Shown here piece by piece: positions 1-8,868 of a stretch of DNA of 64,000 bases (position 1 is the first letter of the stretch; every line of letters begins with the position of its first letter). The position numbers and the translations under genes were made by a program. Origin of the DNA: Acidimicrobiales bacterium. Lineage in GTDB: Bacteria; Actinomycetota; Acidimicrobiia; Acidimicrobiales; Iamiaceae. A model generated the notes under the pieces. The model was not told the origin of the DNA. It searched no databases and worked only from the letters and a program-made list of their open reading frames with translations. The stretch is taken from assembly GCA_025463985.1 (NCBI GenBank), contig JAODBM010000128.1, positions 1-64,000 of the forward strand, written 5' to 3'.

Positions 1-345
1 GGCGCCGGGACCGGCGTGCCCTGCGCCAAGACCACGACCGCCGCGCCGTCCACGACGCCGGCCGGGGCGACCACGACCACCGCGGCCGCCGCGACGACCA
101 CCACCGCCCCGTGCGTCCCGGGCGCGACGGGCACGACGAACCTGGCCAACGCGAACGGCGCGGTCAACCTGCCCAACAGCGCGCTCGGCAGCGCCGACCT
201 CGGGGGCGGTGGAGCCCGGGCGGTCGCGGCCAGCCGCGGCACCGGGCCGAGCAACCAGGACGCGATCCTCACGATCCTCGAAGGGGCGGTGGCCTGCGCG
301 ATCGGCATGGCGCTGGCCGGGCGGCGGCGGGGGGCCGACGGATGA
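1..345 (+). CDS. C-terminal end of a Thr/Ala-rich membrane-anchored protein (5' truncated by window)
   Basis: The reading frame is open from the first base and ends at TGA 343-345, leaving 115 visible residues. The first half is a low-complexity Thr/Ala/Pro linker of the kind found in wall-spanning stalks. A short Asn/Gly-rich part with LPNSA follows, and then a hydrophobic segment (about residues 86-107) ends in Arg-Arg-Arg. This shape fits a surface protein held by a C-terminal membrane segment. The last bases overlap the start of the next gene (ATGA at 342-345), so the two are probably co-translated with the PstS-like and sortase-like genes downstream. No domain is recognisable in the visible part. 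Confidence 0.6.
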   Translation, partial: GAGTGVPCAKTTTAAPSTTPAGATTTTAAAATTTTAPCVPGATGTTNLANANGAVNLPNSALGSADLGGGGARAVAASRGTGPSNQDAILTILEGAVACAIGMALAGRRRGADG

Positions 346-2129
346 TGGCCAGCGCGCGCCGCCGCGCCGCGACGCCCGTCGCAGGGGCCGGCCTCCTCTC
401 ACTCGGCCTGATGCTGTGGTCGGCCGGCGCGGCGACGACGGCCAGCTCGGTCACGCCGGCGTCGACGACGACCACGACCGTCCCCGCGGCACCCGCCTTC
501 GCGACGGTGCCGATCAAGGGCGAGGGGAGCTGGGGTCCCTACAAGGAGATCGTCACCTGGCAGAACGACCTCATCACGTCCAAGCACCCGGTCGACCTCA
601 ACTACGTGAAGACCGGCGACCTGCTCGGGCGGCAGGACTTCGTGTCCGAGCTCACCGACTTCGTGATCTCAGGACCGCCGTTCACGCCGACCGACCTCGG
701 CCACCTCAAGGGCGGCGCGGCCGGGCTCATCGACGCGCCGATCCAGGTCGAGTCGCTGGCCTTCCTCCTCACGCCGCCTTATCCGGACGGCTTCCAGTGG
801 ATCAAGCTCCTCTGCGACCCGACCGACCCGACGATCCCCGATCCCTCGAAGTGCATCCAGAAGCACCAGTACGTCGGCGACATCAAGGTGCCGCCGCGGA
901 ACCTGGCAGCGATGGTGGTCAAGTACTCGGGGACGGGGAACCTGCCGCTCTCGGCCTGGAACCACCCCGACGTGCTCGCCGCGATGGGCGTCGACAACTT
1001 CACCGTCGCCCCCGATGCCAAGCCGGCTCCGGTGAACCGCTCCGACCCCTCGGGCACCGACTACTTCCTCCAGCAGTTCATCAAGCAAGCGGCGCCCGAC
1101 GTGTGGGCCGGCCTCCAGAAGGAAGACCCCGCGATCCACTGGGAGCCCATCACCGAGCGGCTCGCCCGGCAGGGGAGCGCGAGCCGCCAAGGCGTCGACC
1201 AGCAGTCGCTCACCCTCGGGCTCGGCGGCGTCGACCCCGCGACGGGCGGCCTGTCCGGGTTCACGGCCGGCACGCTCGCGCCGGTGCCCGCCTCGGCGTT
1301 CGCCGTGGTGCACCAGGCCTTCCCCAAGGCGCCGATCACGTTCGTCAAGACCAAGAACGCGGCAGGCGAGTGGGTCGGCCCCACCCCCGACTCGATCTCG
1401 AAGGCCGTCGCGGCCGGCGGCGACGCGCCGCTCTACGCGCTGACCCACAACGTCCCCGGCGCCTATCCGCTCGCGTGGGTGAACCACCTCTACGTGCCGG
1501 CCAAGGGCCTGAGCATCGAGAAGACCGAGGTGCTGGCCACGATGGTCCGCTACCTCGTGACCGACGGCCAGAAGGCGGCCCGGCCCGTCGGTGAAGGCGC
1601 GCTCTCGCCCGAGCTGGTCACCAAGGCCCTGGCCGCGGCCGACACGATCGTCTCGTCGAACTGCGTGGGCGCCGATCGCGCGATACAGAAGGACTCGACG
1701 CCGGGCCCCTACGCGCCGGCGACGGCGGACCTGGCGGAGGTCGGGCCGATGCTGCACTGCGTCGCAGTGGTCAAGCCCACCACCACGACGTCCACCCCGA
1801 CCCCGGTCACGACGGCCCCGCCCGCGACCTACGACACCACCCCGCTGCCGGCGACGCCGACGGTCCCGCTGCCCACCCCGCCGGTCGACACGACGCCGAC
1901 GAGCGCCGCGCCCACCGCGACCACGTCGCCCGCGAAAGCGCCGCCGATCCGGGTCCCGGTCAAGGGCAAGCCGGGGTCGTACTACTTCACGCTGGCGTCG
2001 ATGCCCAGCCCGGTGCCGACGGTCAGCGGGCCGGGGTTCGACCGCTTCGCCGCGCTGCTCGTGGGCGTCGGCGCCTACCTGATCGCGTTCAACCCGGTGC
2101 GCTCGCTCATCGTGCGGCGCCGCTCGTGA
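342..2129 (+). CDS. PstS-like substrate-binding protein with C-terminal membrane anchor
   Basis: The protein has 595 residues starting at ATG 342, which overlaps the previous stop; an ATG three bases on is an alternative. A basic N-terminus and hydrophobic stretch (about residues 8-30) form a signal peptide, followed by a Thr-rich spacer. The region from about residue 50 to 460 has the layout of the phosphate-binding PBP fold: a GEGSW opening, then NYVKTGD and a DFVISGPPFTP block resembling the PstS segment that binds anion. A long Pro/Thr linker (about 480-545) leads to a hydrophobic segment and a closing RRRS. It is therefore probably displayed on the outer face and membrane-anchored at its C-terminus. 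No phosphate transporter permease or ATPase genes are nearby, so a role other than phosphate import is likely. Confidence 0.6.
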   Translation: MMASARRRAATPVAGAGLLSLGLMLWSAGAATTASSVTPASTTTTTVPAAPAFATVPIKGEGSWGPYKEIVTWQNDLITSKHPVDLNYVKTGDLLGRQDFVSELTDFVISGPPFTPTDLGHLKGGAAGLIDAPIQVESLAFLLTPPYPDGFQWIKLLCDPTDPTIPDPSKCIQKHQYVGDIKVPPRNLAAMVVKYSGTGNLPLSAWNHPDVLAAMGVDNFTVAPDAKPAPVNRSDPSGTDYFLQQFIKQAAPDVWAGLQKEDPAIHWEPITERLARQGSASRQGVDQQSLTLGLGGVDPATGGLSGFTAGTLAPVPASAFAVVHQAFPKAPITFVKTKNAAGEWVGPTPDSISKAVAAGGDAPLYALTHNVPGAYPLAWVNHLYVPAKGLSIEKTEVLATMVRYLVTDGQKAARPVGEGALSPELVTKALAAADTIVSSNCVGADRAIQKDSTPGPYAPATADLAEVGPMLHCVAVVKPTTTTSTPTPVTTAPPATYDTTPLPATPTVPLPTPPVDTTPTSAAPTATTSPAKAPPIRVPVKGKPGSYYFTLASMPSPVPTVSGPGFDRFAALLVGVGAYLIAFNPVRSLIVRRRS

Positions 2130-3028
2130 CCACCCTCTACGAGGTGCCGGCGCCGCCGGCCGAGACGGCGGACGGGACACCGACGCCGGCTCCGGCTGCG
2201 ACCGCGGCGCGGCGCGAGCCGGCGGCGGACCCCTGGAAGGCCGACCTCTGGCGCTGGTTCATGCTGACCGCGCTGGCGCTCGTGGCGCTCTCGGTGGCCG
2301 TCGTGTTCCTCGACCACTTCATCGCGCCGGTGTTGGCCCGCGCCCGCCACCGCGCGCTGACCGCAGACCTGCTCGCCCAGCACGGCGCTCCCACGCCCGG
2401 CCAAGCCGCCGGCCTCCTCCAGATCCCCGCGATCGGGCTCAACGCGGTGGTCGTCGAGGGCGACCGCCCCCAGGACCTGCGGGCCGGGCCCGGCCACCGA
2501 CGCGGCACCCCGCAGCTCGGCCAGGCCGGCAACACCGTGCTCACCGGCCACACGAACCGCTGGGGCGCCGACTTCGTCGACCTCGCCAAGCTGGCCAAGG
2601 GCGACCGCATCGTGGTCGAGTCGCGGGTCGGCAGCCCCACCGCCTACGTGGTCACCGTCGTGCAGCAGGTGGGCCACGACGACGTGCGGCTCCTGCGAGC
2701 CTCGACCGACCACCGCATCACGCTCGTCGCCGGCGCCGGCGGCATGTTCTCGCGGCGACGGACGATCGTGCAGGCGGTCTCCGGTTCGAACTTCGGGCTG
2801 AAGCGGGCCGTCCGGCCGATCCCGCCCGACACGGCCGGGCCGCCGTTGGTCGGCAACGTCTACGCGCTGGCGCTGCTGCTGACGCTCGGCGGGGCGGCAT
2901 TCGCGGCGTCGAAGCTGCGCGGGCGGGTGCGCGCGCTGACGGTCGCGATCATGGTCGCGCCCCTCGTCGCGGGCGGCCTGATGGCCCTCCTGCTCGAGGT
3001 CGACCTGCTCCTCCCCGCGTTGCGCTGA
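2126..3028 (+). CDS. Sortase-fold (class E/D-like) membrane protein lacking the catalytic cysteine
   Basis: This 300-residue protein starts at GTG 2126, overlapping the previous stop (GTGA). A Pro/Ala-rich cytosolic N-terminus precedes a membrane segment at about residues 48-68. The sortase domain (about 95-225) shows the usual IPAIGLNAVVVEG start, a GPGH segment and LTGHTN, which holds the active-site His. Class E sortases next have a TLVTC motif carrying the nucleophilic Cys; here the matching segment reads TLVAG, followed by an Arg-rich strand (SRRRTIV) where the catalytic Arg would sit. Two further membrane segments follow at about 245-265 and 275-295. The fold assignment is good. Transpeptidase activity is doubtful because no Cys occupies the active-site position. 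It may act as a pseudo-enzyme or scaffold for the neighbouring surface proteins. Confidence 0.7.
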   Translation: MTTLYEVPAPPAETADGTPTPAPAATAARREPAADPWKADLWRWFMLTALALVALSVAVVFLDHFIAPVLARARHRALTADLLAQHGAPTPGQAAGLLQIPAIGLNAVVVEGDRPQDLRAGPGHRRGTPQLGQAGNTVLTGHTNRWGADFVDLAKLAKGDRIVVESRVGSPTAYVVTVVQQVGHDDVRLLRASTDHRITLVAGAGGMFSRRRTIVQAVSGSNFGLKRAVRPIPPDTAGPPLVGNVYALALLLTLGGAAFAASKLRGRVRALTVAIMVAPLVAGGLMALLLEVDLLLPALR

Positions 3029-3204
3029 CCACCCAGCGGGGCGGGCGCGAGCGCGTGCCGAACCGTTCGTCGGTGCCCGAGTGAACGGCTCCCCAACCCG
3101 CCCGGAACAAGTCCGGCACGGCCTTGTGACCAGGCAGTTCGTCTGCGGTAATCAGCTCGGCGCCGTCGGCGTCGACCCACGTTCCCGTCATTGAAAGGAC
3201 CCCG

Positions 3205-3834
3205 GTGCGAACGCAGCTCCGAGTTCTCGTCGCAGCAGGAGCCGCCTCCATCGGCTCCTTGCTCGTCGTGGCCCCCGCCCTCGCCGGCAACATCACCACA
3301 CCCTCCACCAACCCGTTCACCGTCCCCGGAGACACGACCGGCGCGCCGCAGGCGTTCACGGTCACCGGCTCCGGGTTCACCGCGGGCCAGCAGATCTACG
3401 TCGAGCAGTGCGACGGCGTGGCGCCGACGACACCCGGCTACCAGGTGACGACGCACTGCGACCTCGGCTCCTCGCCGTCGGCCGCGATCGCCGACTCGAG
3501 CGGCAACGTCACGTTTCCCGCCGCCGACCCCAACCTCGGCTTCACGCCGTTCAAGGGCGTGAGCCCGCAGGGCCAGTTCAACTGCCTGGCGCCCAACGAC
3601 GCCACGCCGAGCAACGGCCTCTCGTCGTACCGGAACTGCCAGCTGCGGCTCTCCAGCAACAACACCGCGACGACCGGCGACCAGGCGTTCATCACGATGA
3701 CGCTCCCCGACGCCGCGACCCCGCCCCCCGCCACCCCCGAGGCTCCCTACGCCGTGCTGCTCCCCCTCGGCGCAGTCGCCGTTGGCGGCGGCCTGTACCT
3801 CAACCGCCGCCGTGCCGCCCGGCACGCCGCGTGA
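3205..3834 (+). CDS. Secreted neocarzinostatin-like Ig-fold protein with PEAPYA C-terminal tail
   Basis: The gene encodes 209 residues from GTG 3205, with AAAGGA four to five bases upstream as ribosome binding site. A signal peptide ends near ALAG (about residue 27). The mature part begins with a strand pattern typical of neocarzinostatin-family domains (TGSGFTAGQQIYVEQC) and has four or more Cys that could form disulfides. The C-terminus is a three-part tail: PEAPYA, a hydrophobic stretch, then RRRAARHAA. Such tails usually direct surface attachment or membrane retention. A possible promoter (TTGTGA, 17 bases, GGTAAT) ends about 50 bases upstream. The function is unknown; the context suggests a cell-envelope protein handled together with the neighbouring binding proteins. 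Confidence 0.6.
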   Translation: MRTQLRVLVAAGAASIGSLLVVAPALAGNITTPSTNPFTVPGDTTGAPQAFTVTGSGFTAGQQIYVEQCDGVAPTTPGYQVTTHCDLGSSPSAAIADSSGNVTFPAADPNLGFTPFKGVSPQGQFNCLAPNDATPSNGLSSYRNCQLRLSSNNTATTGDQAFITMTLPDAATPPPATPEAPYAVLLPLGAVAVGGGLYLNRRRAARHAA

Positions 3835-3856
3835 TCACGGAAGGACGACGCAACTC

Positions 3857-5266
3857 ATGAAGCGCTTCTGGAAGGTCGCGGTCGCCGCGACCGCGGTCCT
3901 CACACCCCTCACCCTCGCCTCCACGGCGAGCGCCACCTCCCCGACGGGTTACGGCTTCGACCTGGCGCCGCACGTCATCGTCGGCGGCGGCTCGGACACC
4001 ACCTACAAGGCCATGGTCGGGCTCACCGACCTCTACCTCGGCTCACCGGGCTGCTTCACCACGACGCAGGTCGGCCCGAACCTCGGCAAGTGCATCACGA
4101 ACAACCCGAACCCGGAGACCAACACGGGGGGCAACTACCAGCACGACACCGTCGCGCAGGCCACGCCCGCCGGCTCGAGCTCGGGCATCGCCTCGCTCAA
4201 CGGGTTCATCCCAAGCGGCCAGGCCAACACCACCTATGCCGGATCGGTCAACTCGGTGCCCAGCTACCTGGGCTCCTCGGCGACCGGACCGAACCTCGAC
4301 TTCGCCCGCTCCTCCCGGGGGCCGAAGACGACCGGTGGCAACGCCATCGGCGGCAACGAGCTCGCCGCTGACACCTTCTGGGGCTACGGCCAGGACGGCG
4401 TCGAGGTGATGGTGTTCCAGGGCCGCTCGAGCATCCAGTCGGCCGGTGGGTCGGCGATCACGCCGACCGAGCTGTACCACATCTGGAACTGCGACTACGC
4501 GAACTGGAGCGACATCCCCTCGCTCGGGATCACCGTCGGCAGCGCCGACGACGGCCCGATCGTGCCGTGGGGCCTGAACTCCGCATCGGGCACGTTCGCC
4601 ACGTTCAACAGCTACATCATCGCCAACGGCGGTGCGCCGGCCAACTGGACGGTGAACGGCCAGACGTGTGACCGCAAGCTGGTGTCCGACGGGACGTTCC
4701 CGTTCGAGAACGACATCAAGCCGCTCATCAACGACGTCGGCGCCGCCAACCTCAGCACCAGCGCGACGTCGACCAACAACCCGAAGAACTGGATCTGGTT
4801 CGGGTCGTACGGCGAGCTGTCGTCCTTCCCCTACAAGGCCAGCTACCCGCTGGGTGGCACCACCTACTCGGCGGTCCCCGCTCCGGTCAACGGCAAGCTC
4901 CCGAGCACGTCGAAGATCCTGTCCAACACGTATCCGATCGGGCGCACGCTCTACCACGTGACCCGCAAGCAGGATGCGGACTGCGTCAAGACCGGCGCCG
5001 GGGCCTGCGACTTCGTCAACCAGCCCGGCCCGGCCATCAACGGCGGGACCGACCTGAACGTCCAGGGTGGCACCAGCGGCATCAGCGGCGCCGTGCGGGA
5101 GTTCACCCGGTTCATCTGCCGGTCCGGCAGCGTTGCCCACGCCACCGATCCCTACACCGGCAACAACTACGCCGGCGAGATCACGGCGGCCGTCAACAAC
5201 GCCGGCTTCACGGTGACGCCGTTCGCGCTCCGAGCGTCCGGCTCCTCGTGCCAGGTGATCAGCTGA
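3857..5266 (+). CDS. Secreted PstS-like periplasmic-binding-fold protein
   Basis: The protein has 469 residues; ATG 3857 is chosen because the signal peptide (MKRF start, hydrophobic core, cleavage near ASA) begins there and an AAGGA lies upstream. The mature protein starts with a VGGGSDTTYKAM segment and contains an FARSSRGP block, both matching anion-binding loops of PstS-type proteins. It has many Asn, Thr and Ser residues and several Cys, as expected for an exported protein. It lacks a lipobox and a C-terminal anchor, unlike the related gene at 342-2129. A strong hairpin follows the stop, so it closes the surface-protein locus. The ligand is unknown; no transport ATPase is adjacent. Confidence 0.6.
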   Translation: MKRFWKVAVAATAVLTPLTLASTASATSPTGYGFDLAPHVIVGGGSDTTYKAMVGLTDLYLGSPGCFTTTQVGPNLGKCITNNPNPETNTGGNYQHDTVAQATPAGSSSGIASLNGFIPSGQANTTYAGSVNSVPSYLGSSATGPNLDFARSSRGPKTTGGNAIGGNELAADTFWGYGQDGVEVMVFQGRSSIQSAGGSAITPTELYHIWNCDYANWSDIPSLGITVGSADDGPIVPWGLNSASGTFATFNSYIIANGGAPANWTVNGQTCDRKLVSDGTFPFENDIKPLINDVGAANLSTSATSTNNPKNWIWFGSYGELSSFPYKASYPLGGTTYSAVPAPVNGKLPSTSKILSNTYPIGRTLYHVTRKQDADCVKTGAGACDFVNQPGPAINGGTDLNVQGGTSGISGAVREFTRFICRSGSVAHATDPYTGNNYAGEITAAVNNAGFTVTPFALRASGSSCQVIS

Positions 5267-5292
5267 CCTGACCCCTCCCCCCACCACCGGTT

Positions 5293-5322
5293 CGGCCCGC
5301 CCCTCCACATGGGGGCGGGCCG
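5293..5322. terminator. Hairpin terminator between convergent genes
   Basis: A perfect 11-base inverted repeat (CGGCCCGCCCC / GGGGCGGGCCG) encloses an 8-base loop, 27 bases after the stop at 5266 and upstream of the end of the minus-strand gene at 5393. There is no T-run, which is common in high-GC actinomycetes. It can serve both strands. Confidence 0.6.
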
Positions 5323-5392
5323 TCCCGCGTCCCGAACGGGCTGGGTCGACGTGGCTCAGTTGACCCGCTCGCAAACCCAGCTCGGGCCGTGG

Positions 5393-8300
5393 CTACGACA
5401 GCGAGGCGCGAAGGTCGGCCAGCTGCGCCGCCACCGCCGCGTCGTAGGACGCGACCGAGCCGAGCTTCACGTCCTCGTAGCCGCGCACCAGCCCGGGGAG
5501 CGCGGCGATCGCGGTCGCCGCCGCCAGGTTGTCCGGCCGCAGCGCGCCGAGGAGGGTGTCGACGGTCGTGACGTACTCGGCGGCCAGGCGCCGCTCGACC
5601 ACCCGCACCGGCCCCCGCCCGAACGGATCGAGCCGGGTGCCGCGCAGGCGCCGGGACGCCCGCAGCGTGCGCATGACCGGCCGTCCCCAGCCGCCGACGT
5701 GGATCTTGCGGGCCAGGCCCCGGCTGCGCAGCGCGGGCGGGTGCAGGAGCCACACGGTCCGCCCCGAGGCCGACGGGTGATCGAGCAGGAGGCGGGCCAC
5801 CTCGTACTCGTCCTTGTAGGCGAACAGCTTGTACGCCCCATCGGCCACCGCAACGGCCAACGAGCCGTCGCCTCCGACGGCCTGCTCGGCGCGCCAGGTC
5901 CGGGCCACGAGGTCGAGGAACCGGGTCGCGAGACGGCGGTCCTGATACGCGATCAGCTCGGAGCCGAGCAGCGCGATGTGGTGCTCGTGGTCCTTGGGCA
6001 GCTCGTAGGCAGCAACCAGGTCGGTCACGTCGGCGGCGGGCCCCGGCTGGCCAGCGGCGGCCGGGAGCTGGCCGGCGGCCCACGCCCGCCCGAGGTCGAA
6101 GGCGGCGCGGTTGGCGTCGACCGCGACGCCGTTCTGGTCGATGGCGGCTTCGAGCGCGCCGGCCGAGACGGGCAGCAGGCCGAGCTGGCACGCCACGCCG
6201 AGCAATGCGACGTTGGCGGCCGCGGTGGTGCCCGTGGCCCGGCGGGCGAGCTCGTCGGCGTCGACGAACGTGGCCGCGCCGGCGCGCACCGAGCGGGTGA
6301 GGAGCTGCTCGAGCTCGGCGACCGGCACCCGTCGCTCGCCCAGCCCGAGGATCATGGGCCCGCTCAGCGAGCTGGCGAGCGAGCCGACCACCGCGGTGCG
6401 CTCGGGCGACGCGCCCTCCAGCGCAGCCGGGCGGGTGGCGGCCACGAGGTCGGCGGCGAGGAGGACGTCGACCTCGTCGGGCCCGAGCACGTTGGACCGC
6501 TCGGCCGCGCCGTCGCCGATGCGCAGGTCGGAGATCACCGCACCCGCCTTCTGTGACAGGCCCGTCTGGTCGAGGCCCCACACCTCCAGGCCGTCCAACA
6601 TGGCGGCGCGGGCCAGCAGGTGCGCGGCGGTCACCACGCCGGTGCCGCCGACGCCGGCGATCCGCACTGAGAGCGGTCGGTCGATCCGTAGCACCACGGC
6701 GTCGGGCAGCGCGGTCGGGTCGACGACCTCGACCTCGCCGGTCGGCGCCGCGCCCGCGACCAGCGTGAACGCCGGGCAGTCGCCGGCGAGGCACGAGAGG
6801 TCCACGTTGCAGGACTCCTCGTCGATCCTCGTCTTGGGGCCGAAGGCGGTGTCGACGGTCTGCAGGGACAGGCAGTTCGACTTCGTCTGGCAGTCGCCGC
6901 ACCCCTCGCAGACCCGCTCGTTGATGACCACTCGATGGATCGGCTTCGGCGCGAGGCCACGCTTGCGGGCCCGCTTGAGCTCGGTCGCGCACGCCTGGTC
7001 GTGGATCATCACGGTGACGCCGCGGACCGCGGCCAGCTCACGCTGCACGTCGATGACCGCGTCTCGGTCCCGGACCGACGCGCCGGCCGGCAACCGTGCT
7101 CGGCGGTACTTGGCCGTGTCGTCGGTGGTGATGATCACCTGCTTGGCGCCTTCGAGCATCAGCAGCTTGGTGAGGTCGAGGACCGCCATCCCACCGGCCA
7201 CGTTCTGGCCGCCGGTCATCGCCGAGACGCCGTTCCACAGGATCTTGAAGGTGATCGAGACGTCGGCGGCGATGGCGGCGCGCACTGCGAGGTGGCCCGA
7301 GTGGAAGAACGTGCCGTCGCCGAGGTTCTGCACGATGTGCGGGTCCTCCACGAACGGCGCCATGCCGATCCACTGGGCGCCCTCGCCGCCCATCTGCGTG
7401 ATGCCGATGCTCTGACCGACCCGCTCCTCGGGCATGAACCGCACGATCGAGTGGCAGCCGATGCCCGCGCCGACCAGCGTCCCTTCGGGCACGGTGGTGC
7501 TCACCGAGTGCGGGCACCCCGGGCAGTACCACGGCACGCGGCTCGCGGTGGTGACCGAGATCATCTCGCGCTTGCGCGGCGGCGCGATGAGGTCGCCGTC
7601 GAGCCGTGCCGCCAAGGGGCCGTGGAGGATCCGGGCCAGCGACGCTGCGTCCAGCGAGCCGTGCCGCGGGATGAACGGGGCGCCCTCGCGGTCACGCCGA
7701 CCCCACACCACCGGCCGGTCGGGATGGCTGGCCAGCAGGGCGCGCACCTGGTGCTCGACCAGCTCGCGCCGCTCCTCGACGACGAGGACGTCGTGCGCGT
7801 CCCGTCCGACCTCGGCGGCGAACCCGGGACCGATCGGGTAAGGCATGCGGATCTCGCTCACCCGCACGCCGAGGTGGGCCAGCGCCGCCTCGTCCAGCCC
7901 GAGCAGCCGCAGCGCCTCCAGCAGGTCGGTGACGACGGTGCCGCTCGCGACCAGGCTGATCCGCGCCCGGCGGGGCTCGACCAGCACGCGGTTCAGGCCG
8001 TTGGCGTCGCCGTAGCGGGCCGCGGCGTCGAGCCGCAGCGTCAGGACCTCGGGCTCGCGCGCCAACGTCGTGGGCGTCAGCAGGTCGCCGCTCACCGCGC
8101 TGGCCTCGAAGCCCGCGGGGAGCACGGGCACGATCGGATCGCCCACGACGACCGTCCCCTCCGCGTCGGCGATCGTCGTCACGAGCTTCATCGCGACCCA
8201 CGCCCCCGAGTAGCGCGAGAGCGCGGCCGCGTGCTGCCCGAGCTCGAGGACGTCCGAGAGCGTGCGGGGGAACAGGACCGGCATGCCCAGCTCGGCGAGC

Positions 8301-8788
8301 GCACCCTCCGAAGCGCTGGGCAGGGTCGAGGACTTGGCCGCCGGGTCGTCGCCGACGAGCGCGATGGCCCCGCCGTGACGGCTCGCGCCCGCGAAGTTCG
8401 CGTGCCGCAGGGCATCCATGCTGCGGTCGAGGCCCGGCGCCTTGGCGTACCAGACGCCGAGCACACCGTCGTAGCGAGCCGAGGCCAGCGTCGACGCGAG
8501 CTGGCTGCCCATCACCGCGGTGGCGCCGAGCTCTTCGTTGACTCCGGGCTGGTGGACGATGTCGACGCCCACCGTCGGCAGCACGCGCTGCAGCTCGCGA
8601 TCGAAGCCCGCCAGCGGCGAGCCCTGGTAGCCGGAGACGAAGGCCGCCGTGCGCAGGCCGCGCTCGCGGTCGCTCTTCAGCACCTCGACGAGGAAGCGGA
8701 TCGTGGCCTGCACGCCCGACAGGTGCGCCGTGCCCGGCCGCACCGGATCCGACGGAGGGGTGAGCCTGGACGTCTCGGTGAGCACCAT
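5393..8788 (-). CDS. Indolepyruvate:ferredoxin oxidoreductase, alpha/beta/gamma fusion
   Basis: This 1131-residue fused 2-oxoacid:ferredoxin oxidoreductase oxidatively decarboxylates aryl-pyruvates or related 2-oxoacids to acyl-CoA, passing electrons to ferredoxin. The N-terminal pyruvate-ferredoxin domain contains HQPGVNEELGA. The thiamine diphosphate region has CPGC and GIGCHS (about 410-445) and GDGTFFHSG (about 490). A CEGCGDC cluster (about 626) plus a second Cys group (about 655-670) resembles a 4Fe-4S site. The gamma domain starts with GVGGTGVV (about 710). The length agrees with the fused family (about 1150). The start at ATG 8788 leaves a 59-base divergent promoter shared with the Lrp-type regulator, which probably controls it. 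Confidence 0.9.
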   Translation of the reverse strand: MVLTETSRLTPPSDPVRPGTAHLSGVQATIRFLVEVLKSDRERGLRTAAFVSGYQGSPLAGFDRELQRVLPTVGVDIVHQPGVNEELGATAVMGSQLASTLASARYDGVLGVWYAKAPGLDRSMDALRHANFAGASRHGGAIALVGDDPAAKSSTLPSASEGALAELGMPVLFPRTLSDVLELGQHAAALSRYSGAWVAMKLVTTIADAEGTVVVGDPIVPVLPAGFEASAVSGDLLTPTTLAREPEVLTLRLDAAARYGDANGLNRVLVEPRRARISLVASGTVVTDLLEALRLLGLDEAALAHLGVRVSEIRMPYPIGPGFAAEVGRDAHDVLVVEERRELVEHQVRALLASHPDRPVVWGRRDREGAPFIPRHGSLDAASLARILHGPLAARLDGDLIAPPRKREMISVTTASRVPWYCPGCPHSVSTTVPEGTLVGAGIGCHSIVRFMPEERVGQSIGITQMGGEGAQWIGMAPFVEDPHIVQNLGDGTFFHSGHLAVRAAIAADVSITFKILWNGVSAMTGGQNVAGGMAVLDLTKLLMLEGAKQVIITTDDTAKYRRARLPAGASVRDRDAVIDVQRELAAVRGVTVMIHDQACATELKRARKRGLAPKPIHRVVINERVCEGCGDCQTKSNCLSLQTVDTAFGPKTRIDEESCNVDLSCLAGDCPAFTLVAGAAPTGEVEVVDPTALPDAVVLRIDRPLSVRIAGVGGTGVVTAAHLLARAAMLDGLEVWGLDQTGLSQKAGAVISDLRIGDGAAERSNVLGPDEVDVLLAADLVAATRPAALEGASPERTAVVGSLASSLSGPMILGLGERRVPVAELEQLLTRSVRAGAATFVDADELARRATGTTAAANVALLGVACQLGLLPVSAGALEAAIDQNGVAVDANRAAFDLGRAWAAGQLPAAAGQPGPAADVTDLVAAYELPKDHEHHIALLGSELIAYQDRRLATRFLDLVARTWRAEQAVGGDGSLAVAVADGAYKLFAYKDEYEVARLLLDHPSASGRTVWLLHPPALRSRGLARKIHVGGWGRPVMRTLRASRRLRGTRLDPFGRGPVRVVERRLAAEYVTTVDTLLGALRPDNLAAATAIAALPGLVRGYEDVKLGSVASYDAAVAAQLADLRASLS

Positions 8789-8803
8789 GGGCAGATGGTC
8801 GAG

Positions 8804-8868
8804 TATCTTCGGTGTTAGCGCAACAAGTTCGAAGGAGATTCTGAACTATGGGTGAGCAGCCGAAGATA
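8804..8868. promoter_or_regulatory. Inverted-repeat operator pair in the divergent oxidoreductase/Lrp promoter
   Basis: TATCTTCGG at 8804-8812 is matched by its exact reverse complement CCGAAGATA at 8860-8868, 56 bases apart centre to centre. One copy lies between the divergent starts and the other inside the first codons of the Lrp gene. This spacing, about five helical turns, suits wrapping by an Lrp-type octamer and autoregulation. A GAAGGAG ribosome binding site for the regulator sits at 8831-8837. Confidence 0.5.

Noticed and set aside
669-2180. Minus-strand open frame of 503 codons in the surface locus
   Set aside because: It is antisense to the PstS-like gene, whose plus-strand frame has a signal peptide, binding motifs and an anchor; the minus frame is an Arg-rich shadow.
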